Below, piece after piece: positions 1 to 7,977 of a stretch of 64,000 nucleotides of DNA (within the stretch, counting starts at the first letter, position 1; the number at the start of each line of letters is the position of its first letter). The stretch comes from Lachnospiraceae bacterium UBA7205 (GTDB taxonomy: Bacteria > Bacillota > Clostridia > Lachnospirales > Lachnospiraceae), in the NCBI GenBank assembly GCA_002490665.1, contig DKUL01000049.1, positions 31,193 to 95,192 on the forward strand. Direction: 5' to 3'. The position numbers and the translations under genes were made by a program. The notes under the pieces are model-generated. The model made no database searches, had not been told where the DNA came from, and saw only the letters and a program-made list of their open reading frames with translations.

Positions 1-916
1 TTTTGCTGATAAATGACATAATAGACCATGGATTATAGATGTCTGTATGATTTCCGAACGTAAAACCATCATACCACTCTTTTACCCCCTGCTTTTCCGT
101 TCCCAGCCCAGTCTCGTCAAGTGCCTGAAATACCTCTTTCTCCGTAAATCCAAAATATTGTGCATACTTATCAGAAGTAGTCGTTACGACTTCCAGATTA
201 TTCAAATCCGAAAATATAGATTCCCTCGATATCCTCATAATTCCTGTTATCACGCCTCTGTATAAATGCAAATTCGTTTTAAAAGAAGCATTGAAAAAAC
301 TCCTGAAAAATGTGACAGCCTCGTCCCAGTTTCCCGCAAGCCATGATTCCTGCACCGGGGTATCGTACTCGTCAAGCAGGACAATAACATCCTTCTTATA
401 ATACCTTTCCAGATAAGTGCAGAGCCGGTTTATTGAAACAAAAAATATCTCGTCAGACATGTCATCATTGACTGATGCAAAATACTGTCTGTCTGCATCC
501 GCAAAGACTGCTGACTGCATCATTTCCCTGTACTCCGCGTACAAATTTGTAATAATCTGCTTTACTGCTTTCTTTAAGGACTCCATTCTGCCAGTCTTGA
601 CCGACGCAAAGCTTAACGCAATCACTGGATAAGTCCCCTGAAGCTTCCTGTAATTGTACACACCCTCCGGAGACTTCTCATCCCATATGGAAAGCCCCTC
701 AAATAAATCGCCCCTGTCTGCATACCGGTTCGAAAAAAAGCATTCCAGCAGGCTCATGTTCAGCGTCTTTCCAAAACGGCGCGGACGCGTAATCAATGTC
801 ACCTTATCCGCGTTTTCCCACCACTCTCTGATGAAACCAGTCTTGTCAATATAAAAGATATTTTCTGTCCTTACTTCCTTAAAACTCTGGTATCCAATAC
901 CCAAAACCTGCGCCAT
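1..916 (-). CDS. AAA-ATPase-like protein (PF09820 type), cut by window edge
   Basis: Partial gene: the reading frame is open from its start codon at 916 down to base 1, so about 305 residues are visible and the C-terminus is missing. The start ATG follows GGAGGG at a spacing of about five bases. Near residue 45 is a Walker A-like RPRRFGKTLN, and further in is a Walker B-like VIVLLDEYDTP. The beginning MAQVLGIGYQSFKEVRTEN is typical of the AAA-ATPase-like proteins that usually carry a C-terminal PD-(D/E)XK nuclease-like domain (old name DUF1703). These occur in many copies in gut Clostridia and Bacteroidetes, and their role is unclear. The nuclease domain would lie outside the window and cannot be confirmed. 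Confidence 0.85.
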   Translation of the reverse strand, partial: MAQVLGIGYQSFKEVRTENIFYIDKTGFIREWWENADKVTLITRPRRFGKTLNMSLLECFFSNRYADRGDLFEGLSIWDEKSPEGVYNYRKLQGTYPVIALSFASVKTGRMESLKKAVKQIITNLYAEYREMMQSAVFADADRQYFASVNDDMSDEIFFVSINRLCTYLERYYKKDVIVLLDEYDTPVQESWLAGNWDEAVTFFRSFFNASFKTNLHLYRGVITGIMRISRESIFSDLNNLEVVTTTSDKYAQYFGFTEKEVFQALDETGLGTEKQGVKEWYDGFTFGNHTDIYNPWSIMSFISK

Positions 917-946
917 GTCATCCCTCCATTTATGCTTGATAGGTTC

Positions 947-975
947 ATTATATCCTCTCACTTTTTAATTCACAA
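947..975 (-). promoter_or_regulatory. Promoter of the AAA-ATPase-like gene
   Basis: On the minus strand TTGTGA and TATAAT are separated by 17 bases. The -10 lies about 30 bases upstream of the start codon at 916. The -10 is a perfect match; the -35 differs from consensus. Confidence 0.6.
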
Positions 976-1018
976 GGGTGAATCATTCCTTTTTTGCCAG
1001 ATATTTTTATCCCAATAA

Positions 1019-1237
1019 TATCAATACGCGGCGAACACAATCTTTGAGGTCAGCTCGGATGAGAATATTCGCGAGCTTTGCCGCAGACGGGCGGAATTTG
1101 AGGCTTTCGAGCGGCACCAGAACGCTGAAATTGCACAATTAAAAAAATTAAATACCACCCTAACACAGGCAAATGCCGACAAGGACGCTGAAATCGCTCG
1201 TTTAAAACAACTGATTGCCAGTTTACAGTCAAAATAA
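1019..1237 (+). pseudogene. C-terminal remnant of an Rpn-family nuclease/transposase-like gene
   Basis: A plus-strand frame runs from just after a stop codon at 1016-1018 to TAA at 1235-1237 with no plausible start codon or ribosome binding site. It encodes about 72 residues beginning AANTIFEVSSDENIRELCRR, followed by a charged coiled coil of AEIARLK-type repeats. This ending resembles the C-terminus of Rpn (PD-(D/E)XK, recombination-promoting nuclease/putative transposase) proteins. The catalytic N-terminal part is absent, so this is a decayed fragment. Family assignment is from memory of the motif and is moderately sure. Confidence 0.55.
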
Positions 1238-1239
1238 AA

Positions 1240-1283
1240 CACGCAGTGAGTAAGGGAAAAGCCTTTTCCTTACTCACTGCGTG
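1240..1283. terminator. Bidirectional terminator, very long perfect stem
   Basis: A stem starting CACGCAGTGAGTAAGG pairs with CCTTACTCACTGCGTG around a short A/G-rich loop. T-rich tracts follow on both strands (CCATTTTTT on plus, GTTTTATTTT on minus). It separates the plus-strand remnant from the convergent hydrolase gene. Confidence 0.85.
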
Positions 1284-1292
1284 CCCCATTTT

Positions 1293-2357
1293 TTATTCCC
1301 CAATCGCTTCTATATAAAAATCCACGATATCCGCAAATAGTTCTTCATTCAGCCGCGATGTCATCTCTTTGTCGATGGTGTCATTCCACGCTTTTTTGAC
1401 ATCGTCCGGAACTTCATCCCCATACTGCGCAAGAATCTGGTCATACTCCGCATCAAGCTTCTCCATATACGCCAGGCGTTCCTCGCTGTAATCCATCATG
1501 AGGTCGCCATGCTTCCTGCCCTCGAGGAGCACATACTTTACATCCGTCCTCGTAATTTTATCGCGGTTAGTGTAGATGCATGGCCCGTCAAATCCCACAA
1601 AGTCATCCTGGTCGCCCTGGATAATCATGACTGCCGTGTTAACGGCGTGATTGATTCCGTCCGCCGCAGTGAGGTTCATCTTGTCACCAAATGTCATGCG
1701 CAGCGTAAGCCATATAAACGGCTTCTCCACATGTATAAACGAGCCAATCAGGCTTTTCCCGACATAAGTCATTTCCTGCAAGCTTTCATTATACCCTGCA
1801 AGACTGGCTACCGCCGTGATGTCATGGTCGAAATTGAGCACTGCCGTCGTGGCAAATCCACCCCAGCTGTGTCCGTAGAGGCAGATGGGAAGTCCCTCAA
1901 AGACAGGATTCTGCTCCACATAGGTCAGTGCATTGTCCAAATCAAGCGCCGACTGCACCAATCCGATACAGCTGTCGCCCGTCGAGGCGCCGCTCCCTGT
2001 ATTGTCGTAGGCAAACACCATAAATCCATTGTCCACGAAATACTTTGTCTCACTGATATACCCTTCTGAATATCCGCCCAGTCCGTGCGAGATGACTACC
2101 AGCCCTTTCGCAGGCTTATCCTTGCCGTAAATATAGCCTGTCAGCGTCTCACTGCCAGAGGCAAATGTCACGGTCTCCCTCGGAAAATCCTCAAAGTCCG
2201 CCCAGCGCATATACTCGGAATACTTTTTCTGCTCACTCCGGTTAAAATACTCTTTCATAAAGTGGTTGATGAGCATGAACGACGCCACGACAAAGACCAC
2301 CAGCAGGACGCCCACAACAATCAGGACAATCTTTATGATTCTGCGACTCTTTTTCAT
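1293..2357 (-). CDS. Membrane-anchored alpha/beta hydrolase (serine hydrolase)
   Basis: 354 residues. Residues 8-32 form one hydrophobic segment, probably an uncleaved membrane anchor, with the hydrolase domain outside. The fold is shown by SHGLGG at about 90-95 (oxyanion-loop HG), nucleophile elbow GHSWGG with Ser164, the acid in IIQGDQDD near 249-252, and His283 in GRKHGD. The family (BAAT/Hydrolase_4-like) cleaves esters or amides; the substrate cannot be told. The frame stays open further upstream, into ileS, but the start is placed at MKKSRR because GGGAG precedes it and a TM anchor follows. It lies 43 bases downstream of ileS on the same strand and may be read from the ileS transcript. 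Confidence 0.85.
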   Translation of the reverse strand: MKKSRRIIKIVLIVVGVLLVVFVVASFMLINHFMKEYFNRSEQKKYSEYMRWADFEDFPRETVTFASGSETLTGYIYGKDKPAKGLVVISHGLGGYSEGYISETKYFVDNGFMVFAYDNTGSGASTGDSCIGLVQSALDLDNALTYVEQNPVFEGLPICLYGHSWGGFATTAVLNFDHDITAVASLAGYNESLQEMTYVGKSLIGSFIHVEKPFIWLTLRMTFGDKMNLTAADGINHAVNTAVMIIQGDQDDFVGFDGPCIYTNRDKITRTDVKYVLLEGRKHGDLMMDYSEERLAYMEKLDAEYDQILAQYGDEVPDDVKKAWNDTIDKEMTSRLNEELFADIVDFYIEAIGE

Positions 2358-2400
2358 CGTTATAATCTCCCATTGGTGTACAGACCACTTTACCCGGTGG

Positions 2401-5400
2401 TCAGCACCGCTCCACGCCAACTGTAGCGTTTTCGCCGTTGATATTCCAGTCCTTTGCATTCGGCACACTGCCCTCGCCATACACAAACGCATCCGCGAGA
2501 ACCTTTTCCCCGATTGCCTTCTCATTCTTCTGCACAACACTGACAATCGTGTCATTTCCGCTGATGTACACCTTAATATGGTCCATCACCTCAAAGCCGG
2601 AATCCTTACGCATGGTCTGCACTTTGCTGATGACCTCATAGACAAAGCCTTCCTCGACAAGCGCGTCCGTCAGGTTCGTGTCGAGCACAACGGTCACCGT
2701 ATTGTCCGCCTCTGTCACATAGCCCTCTTTCTGGGAAATGTCAATCAGCAAATCCTCCTCGGCAAGCTTCACTTCCACGCCGTTTACATCAAATGCAAGC
2801 ACCCCGTTTGCCTTGAGTTCATCCATCGCCGCATTGCCGTCAATTGTGGAAAGCTTTTCCCTGATGCCGCCAAGCTGCTTGCCATACTTGGGACCCACAG
2901 TCTTTAACTGCGGCTTGAAGGTATAGGTCGTAAATTCCCGCACGTCATCCGTAAACACAACCTTCTTGACATTCAGCTCATCCTCGATGATTTCCTGGTA
3001 AAATTCGCCCAGCGTAAACGGCGCCTTGATAAACATGGTGCTGATTGGCTGCCTGTTCTTGATATTCGCCGTATTGCGGCATGCACGTCCCATCACAACC
3101 GTCTTTAACACGGCTTCCATGTCTGCCTCAAGCTGCTTGTCAATCAATTTCTCGTCAACAGCCGGGAAGTCGCACAGATGGATGCTTTCCGGCGCGGATG
3201 GGTCGATGCTGCACACAAGGTTGCGGTAGATGTCCTCTGTCATAAACGGAATCATTGGCGCCGCTGCCTTTGAGATGGTCACAAGCGCCGTGTAAAGCGT
3301 CATGTATGCATTAATCTTGTCCTGCTCCATGCCCTTTGCCCAGAACCGCTCACGGCTGCGCCTTACATACCAGTTGCTCATCTCGTCCACAAACTCCTGC
3401 AAAGCACGCGCCGCCTCGGGAATCCTATAGTTTTCAAGGTCACTGTCCACCGCACCGACAACCGTGTTGAGCTTTGACAAAAGCCACTTGTCCATCACTG
3501 GAAGCTTGTCGTACTCAAGCGTATATTTCGTCGCATCAAAATCGTCAATATTTGCGTAAAGCACAAAAAATGCGTAGGTGTTCCACAGCGTTCCCATAAA
3601 CTTGCGCTGCCCCTCCTGCACTGCCTTGCCGTGAAAACGGTTCGGAAGCCAGGGTGCGGAATTGACGTAAAAATACCAGCGGATTGCATCCGCGCCGTAG
3701 GTTTCAAGCGCCTCGAACGGGTCAACCGCGTTGCCTTTTGACTTGGACATTTTCTGTCCGTTCTCATCCTGGACATGTCCGAGCACAATGACATTTTCAT
3801 AAGGAGCCTTGTTAAATAACAGCGTGGACTCCGCCATCAGCGAGTAGAACCAGCCGCGTGTCTGGTCAACTGCCTCGGAAATGAATTGTGCCGGAAACTG
3901 CTGTTCAAATAATTCTTTATTTTCAAACGGATAGTGATGCTGTGCAAACGGCATCGCACCAGAGTCAAACCAGCAGTCAATGACCTCGGGAACCCTGTGC
4001 ATCTCCTTGCCACAGTCCGGGCACTGGAACGTTACTTCATCGATATAGGGTCTGTGCAGCTCCACCTTTGCCGCGTCAGGATTTTTGCTGCGGTCTGCAA
4101 GCTCCTGCCTGCTGCCGATACACTCCTGATGGCCGCATTCGCACTCCCATACGTTCAACGGCGTCCCCCAGTAACGGTTGCGCGAAATGCCCCAGTCCTG
4201 GATGTTCTCAAGCCAGTCGCCAAAACGTCCCTTGCCGATGGACTCCGGAATCCAGTTGACGGTATTATTGTTGCGCACCAGATCCTCTTTTACTGCCGTC
4301 ATCTTGATAAACCATGACTCACGCGCATAGTAGATTAACGGCGTGTCACAGCGCCAGCAGTGCGGGTACTCATGCTCAAATTTCGGCGCGTCAAACAACA
4401 GCCCCTTCTCCTCCAGATCCTTTAAAATCATCGGGTCTGCCTTTTTCACAAAAACGCCCGCGTAGGAGGTTTCCTCTGTCATCTCGCCCTTTCCGTTGAC
4501 GAGCTGTACAAACGGCAGTTCATACTTTCTGCCGACATTGGCATCATCCTCGCCGAATGCCGGGGCAATGTGTACGATACCAGTACCGTCTGTCATTGTG
4601 ACATACGTGTCACAAGTGATAAAATGCGCCTTTTTATGCTGCTTTTCAATGATGCCTGCCGCAAAGTCAAACAGCGGCTCGTATGCCTTGTGCTCCAAGT
4701 CCGTTCCCTTGTAAGTCTCAAGCACCTCATACGCCTTGTCGCCCTCGTTCTGGGCTAACTTTCCGAGCACCTTGTCAAGCAGCGCCTCCGCCATATAGTA
4801 GGTGTAACCGTCCGCCGCCTTTACCTTGCAGTACGTCTCATCGGGATTGACGCAGAGCGCCACATTGGACGGCAGTGTCCAGGGCGTCGTCGTCCATGCG
4901 AGGAAATACGCATCCTCGCCAACCACTTTAAAGCGAACCACGGCGGAGCGTTCTTTTACGGTCTTATATCCCTGCGCTACTTCCTGTGAGGACAGCGGCG
5001 TCCCACAGCGCGGGCAGTACGGCACAATCTTAAAGCCTTTATACAGAAGCTTTTTGTCCCAGATTTCTTTCAGTGCCCACCACTCGGACTCAATAAAATT
5101 GTCATCATAGGTCACATAGGGGTCGTCCATATCCGCCCAGAATCCGACGGTTCCTGAGAAGTCCTCCCACATGCCCTTGTATTTCCAGACCGACTCCTTG
5201 CACTTTTTGATAAACGGTTCCATGCCGTACGCCTCAATCTGGTCCTTACCGTTTAAGCCCAGAAGCTTCTCCACCTCAAGCTCGACAGGAAGCCCGTGCG
5301 TGTCCCATCCTGCCTTTCTCGGCACCATATACCCTTTCATGGTGCGGTAGCGCGGAATCATGTCCTTGATGACACGCGTCAGCACATGCCCGATGTGCGG

Positions 5401-5559
5401 CTTGCCGTTTGCCGTCGGCGGTCCGTCGTAGAAGGTATAGGTCTCGCCCTCCCTGCGGCTGTCCATGCTCTTCCTGAAAATATCATTGTCCTTCCAGAAT
5501 TTTTCTACATTTTTTTCCCTGTCCACAAAGTTCAGGTTGGTGTCTACTTTGTTATACAT
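2401..5559 (-). CDS. ileS: Isoleucyl-tRNA synthetase
   Basis: 1052 residues. It attaches isoleucine to tRNA-Ile in the cytoplasm. Class I signatures are intact: HIGH at 55-58 inside GPPTANGKPHIGHVLT, and KMSKS at 603-607. Between them lies the editing (CP1) insertion, and after KMSKS the anticodon-binding domain. The length is greater than the roughly 920-940 residues of the common bacterial form, and the N-terminal motif fits the IleRS2 (eukaryote-like) type, which in characterised bacteria is poorly inhibited by mupirocin; that property is inferred here. Expression is controlled by the T-box leader at 5720-6075. The start codon overlaps the end of a 45-codon ORF by eight bases, suggesting translational coupling. 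Confidence 0.97.
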   Translation of the reverse strand: MYNKVDTNLNFVDREKNVEKFWKDNDIFRKSMDSRREGETYTFYDGPPTANGKPHIGHVLTRVIKDMIPRYRTMKGYMVPRKAGWDTHGLPVELEVEKLLGLNGKDQIEAYGMEPFIKKCKESVWKYKGMWEDFSGTVGFWADMDDPYVTYDDNFIESEWWALKEIWDKKLLYKGFKIVPYCPRCGTPLSSQEVAQGYKTVKERSAVVRFKVVGEDAYFLAWTTTPWTLPSNVALCVNPDETYCKVKAADGYTYYMAEALLDKVLGKLAQNEGDKAYEVLETYKGTDLEHKAYEPLFDFAAGIIEKQHKKAHFITCDTYVTMTDGTGIVHIAPAFGEDDANVGRKYELPFVQLVNGKGEMTEETSYAGVFVKKADPMILKDLEEKGLLFDAPKFEHEYPHCWRCDTPLIYYARESWFIKMTAVKEDLVRNNNTVNWIPESIGKGRFGDWLENIQDWGISRNRYWGTPLNVWECECGHQECIGSRQELADRSKNPDAAKVELHRPYIDEVTFQCPDCGKEMHRVPEVIDCWFDSGAMPFAQHHYPFENKELFEQQFPAQFISEAVDQTRGWFYSLMAESTLLFNKAPYENVIVLGHVQDENGQKMSKSKGNAVDPFEALETYGADAIRWYFYVNSAPWLPNRFHGKAVQEGQRKFMGTLWNTYAFFVLYANIDDFDATKYTLEYDKLPVMDKWLLSKLNTVVGAVDSDLENYRIPEAARALQEFVDEMSNWYVRRSRERFWAKGMEQDKINAYMTLYTALVTISKAAAPMIPFMTEDIYRNLVCSIDPSAPESIHLCDFPAVDEKLIDKQLEADMEAVLKTVVMGRACRNTANIKNRQPISTMFIKAPFTLGEFYQEIIEDELNVKKVVFTDDVREFTTYTFKPQLKTVGPKYGKQLGGIREKLSTIDGNAAMDELKANGVLAFDVNGVEVKLAEEDLLIDISQKEGYVTEADNTVTVVLDTNLTDALVEEGFVYEVISKVQTMRKDSGFEVMDHIKVYISGNDTIVSVVQKNEKAIGEKVLADAFVYGEGSVPNAKDWNINGENATVGVERC

Positions 5560-5689
5560 TGTCTTTCCTTACTCCCTTCTTTTCATTGTCCTGCTTGTTT
5601 TCCTTTGCTTCTTTCCGTTTTACGACCTGTGTGATAACCAGCTCCAATATATCCCCAATCATATCAAAAATCTCCGAGATAACATCCAT
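5552..5689 (-). CDS. 45-residue charged small protein between T-box and ileS
   Basis: Encodes MDVISEIFDMIGDILELV followed by a Lys/Glu/Asn-rich tail. The first 20 residues could form an amphipathic helix; the tail is probably disordered. The ATG is preceded by AAGGAGG with ideal spacing, stronger than many gene starts here. The ORF begins downstream of the T-box terminator and ends eight bases inside ileS, so it is read only when the T-box antiterminates. It may be a real small protein or a leader ORF that couples translation to ileS. No family is recognised. Confidence 0.55.
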   Translation of the reverse strand: MDVISEIFDMIGDILELVITQVVKRKEAKENKQDNEKKGVRKDNV

Positions 5690-5719
5690 CGCAGCCTCCT
5701 TCCAAAAATAATGAAATGT

Positions 5720-6075
5720 AAAAAGGCTCTTCATCCTGTAAATAGGACGAGAGCCTTACAATCGTTATACCACCTAATTACATCGTACTCCGTCTCGCGC
5801 GCTTTTGCCTGAACACGCCATGTCAAAAAGACCCGAAACTTTTATACACGTCCCCTGTAACGCAGGAAATACGTCGGTTCCTACTATGCCTGACTTACGG
5901 TTTATAATACCAGTGCAGACATTTCAGACCGAAACTCGGGAGTGATCTTCGACAATCCCATACTCATGCCGGCTCGCACCTACCCCGGCTCTCTGCAACT
6001 TTCTGGAAATGTGTACTGTCTCCGTCATTGTCTTTCTATATAATGAAAAAATCCGATTCGGACTGTGCCGATACT
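5720..6075 (-). promoter_or_regulatory. T-box riboswitch (tRNA-Ile) of ileS
   Basis: On the minus strand the leader carries the Stem I elements in order: an AGTA motif, AGAGAGCC, GGTGCGAGCCGG, then GAAGATCACTCCCGAG, where the specifier codon ATC (5946-5944) reads isoleucine. The T-box sequence AGGTGGTATAACGA is at 5775-5762, close to the family consensus AGGGTGGNACCGCG. It is followed by a terminator hairpin, GGCTCTCGTCCT paired with AGGATGAAGAGCC, ending in TTTTT (5756-5720). Uncharged tRNA-Ile would pair with the T-box and disrupt this terminator. Confidence 0.93.
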
Positions 6076-6081
6076 TTTTTC

Positions 6082-6111
6082 ATTATAAGCATGATTTGCC
6101 CACTTTGTCAA
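6082..6111 (-). promoter_or_regulatory. Promoter of the ileS T-box transcript
   Basis: Perfect TTGACA (6111-6106) and TATAAT (6087-6082), 18 bases apart on the minus strand. Transcription would start near 6075, just before the T-box leader. Confidence 0.85.
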
Positions 6112-6126
6112 GAATTAGAGCAATTT

Positions 6127-6930
6127 TTAACCTGTCAGCAGTGCATTGTGAATCTTTTCCATAAGGATAGCCGTATCCACCGGCTTTAACAGATATCCCT
6201 CCGGTTTCATGGAAAGCGCCTTTTGTACTTTTGCAATGTCCTGCACGCCCGTCAGAAAAATAATCGGAATCGATGACAGATCCGGATTCTTGCGAATCCT
6301 TTCCATGACTTTGACGCCGTTTTCCTCCGGCATTTCGTAGTCAAGCAGAATCAGATCCGCAGACTTCTTTTGCAGATACCGCAGTCCCACCCGCCCATTT
6401 GCGGCGGTGGCGACATTATAATCACGACGCAGGCAGCTTGATATGACCCGCAGCATGGCAGGGGAATCGTCGATAACCAGTATGCGCTTTCTCCCATCCG
6501 CTTTTGTGTCGTCCGTCATCATCAGCACATCATTCCATAATGGCTGGGAGGACGCACCGCTGTTTTTCTCCAGAAAAACCGACAGCTGATCGACAATTTC
6601 GCAGAATGGTTCCTCCTTATGCAGGAAAAAATCAACGTGGCTTCCCGTCAGCGTAGAATACAGATTGCACTCGGACCTTAAGCCGATAATGACAAGCGGC
6701 GTTGAAGCCATTTTGGCATGGTGCATAAATGAAGAAATTGCGTAAATGTCTTCCGGTATTTCCTGCTCCATGCAGTAAATAACTGCGCCTGGATGAAAGT
6801 ATTTCACTGAGTTTGCCAGATCCGCAAAAATTGTGGAGGATGTAAAGCACTCAAAAGTACAGGTTTTATCCTGAAAAAAACGATTTATGGTATCTTCCGA
6901 TTTTCCGACCAACAATATTTTATAATTCAT
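6127..6930 (-). CDS. Two-receiver response regulator without output domain
   Basis: 267 residues. The C-terminal part (about 148-265) is a complete receiver domain: acidic pair IDD at 153-155, phospho-acceptor Asp197 in LLDYEMP, Thr227 and Lys249 in LLKP. The N-terminal part (1-120) looks like a second receiver fold (KILLVG start, alternating hydrophobic strands), but where the acceptor Asp should be it reads AVIYCMEQE, so it is probably a pseudo-receiver. There is no DNA-binding or enzyme domain, so the output is likely protein-protein contact. It stands alone between the ileS leader and the YdjH-like gene, with its own promoter and a GAGGGGAG ribosome site. The partner kinase is unknown. 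Confidence 0.85.
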   Translation of the reverse strand: MNYKILLVGKSEDTINRFFQDKTCTFECFTSSTIFADLANSVKYFHPGAVIYCMEQEIPEDIYAISSFMHHAKMASTPLVIIGLRSECNLYSTLTGSHVDFFLHKEEPFCEIVDQLSVFLEKNSGASSQPLWNDVLMMTDDTKADGRKRILVIDDSPAMLRVISSCLRRDYNVATAANGRVGLRYLQKKSADLILLDYEMPEENGVKVMERIRKNPDLSSIPIIFLTGVQDIAKVQKALSMKPEGYLLKPVDTAILMEKIHNALLTG

Positions 6931-7025
6931 ACGAACTCCCCTCTTTCCAATTTGAGGGGGAGAATGCCATTATCCCCCATAACGCTGCCATAATTCCATT
7001 CTACATTTTTATGACCACTTTGTAA

Positions 7026-7054
7026 CTATAAATAAAATAAACTCTCATTGTCAA
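7026..7054 (-). promoter_or_regulatory. Putative promoter of the two-receiver regulator gene
   Basis: On the minus strand TTGACA (7054-7049) is followed after 17 bases by TTATAG (7031-7026). About 95 bases of leader would precede the start codon at 6930. Nothing else stands out in 6931-7129. Confidence 0.5.
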
Positions 7055-7129
7055 AATGACATATTAATGTAAAATAAGCATGCAAAACACTGTTATCCGG
7101 TGACATCATCGGCAATTTCCAGCCACAGC

Positions 7130-7963
7130 CTAAAACGTCCCCCCGCTGCCACCATGCGTCGTTCCCGAAGATGACGTGTGCGTACTGGAACCGCCCGGGC
7201 TGTCCGAACTGTTGTCCTTTGGCTTCTCCCTGCGCTCAATATGCCTGTAGAGGAACAGGTCATTATTCTTTGTCAGCTGCATGCTGCCGTCCCTGATATA
7301 GCTGTCTGCCCGCGACTGGCTGCTCACCGAATGGAGCTGTCCCTTCATCACCCCTGTCGCAATCAGTGCGATGACAAAAGCCACACCAAATGAGATTGCA
7401 AGCCACATGCCAAATGCATATGGTTCCTGCGGAAGGTTACCGACATCATACGGCGCACCGGAATCTGCCTGTGTGATAAAATCGTCGCACAATTGCACAA
7501 AGGTCACAAACGCCGCCGCGTAATCCCCCTCGCTCAGGTCAGGCAGAAATAATTCGGACATATATGCCTGCCCGGCATCCGTAAATGCCGTTATGCCAAA
7601 TCCCGTTGTTGACAGGCACCAGTCCCTTTCCCCCATGCTGACGAGGAAAAGGATTCCGTCCCTTCCGTCCCCAAAGCCATAGCCGTAATCATCATAGAAA
7701 TCATCCGCGTACTGTGTGGCGGATTTTCCTTCAAGGGAATCAGCCGTAACCACGACAATATCTACCTGCTGCCGCTCGCTGACTTCATCGAGCATTTCCA
7801 CCAAAGCCGCTTCCTCGCTGTCCGAAAGCAGGTCTGCCATGTCCACAAGCCTTGGCAGATCCCCCGCGGCAGACACAGTGACTGGCGAAATGCCAAAAAT
7901 CCCAAAAACAAGCAAAAACAGGGCAAATACCATCGTCATTAATTTTCTGTCTCTTATCTTCAT
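7130..7963 (-). CDS. TPM-domain membrane protein (YdjH/YgcG-like)
   Basis: 277 residues. A signal peptide (about 1-32) is followed by an extracellular TPM domain (about 38-180, PF04536), where VDMADLLSDSEE and the DGRDGILFLVSMGERD region are typical. A transmembrane helix follows near 200-222, then a tail rich in Gly/Ser/Thr ending HGGSGGTF. TPM domains occur in photosystem repair proteins and in the YdjH/YgcG membrane-stress proteins; catalysis is uncertain. The start follows GGGGGG, 14 bases after the YdjG-like gene, so the three genes YdjI-YdjG-YdjH form one operon. The Gly/Ser tail is a common feature of this family. Confidence 0.85.
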   Translation of the reverse strand: MKIRDRKLMTMVFALFLLVFGIFGISPVTVSAAGDLPRLVDMADLLSDSEEAALVEMLDEVSERQQVDIVVVTADSLEGKSATQYADDFYDDYGYGFGDGRDGILFLVSMGERDWCLSTTGFGITAFTDAGQAYMSELFLPDLSEGDYAAAFVTFVQLCDDFITQADSGAPYDVGNLPQEPYAFGMWLAISFGVAFVIALIATGVMKGQLHSVSSQSRADSYIRDGSMQLTKNNDLFLYRHIERREKPKDNSSDSPGGSSTHTSSSGTTHGGSGGTF

Positions 7964-7977
7964 TATCCGCACCCCCC

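Noticed and set aside
1509..2069. Plus-strand frame of 186 codons
   Set aside because: Opposite the alpha/beta hydrolase, whose catalytic residues are all in place; no independent support.
2358..2555. N-terminal extension of the alpha/beta hydrolase
   Set aside because: It would overlap ileS and has a basic, unstructured make-up. The inner ATG has a ribosome site and a membrane anchor behind it.
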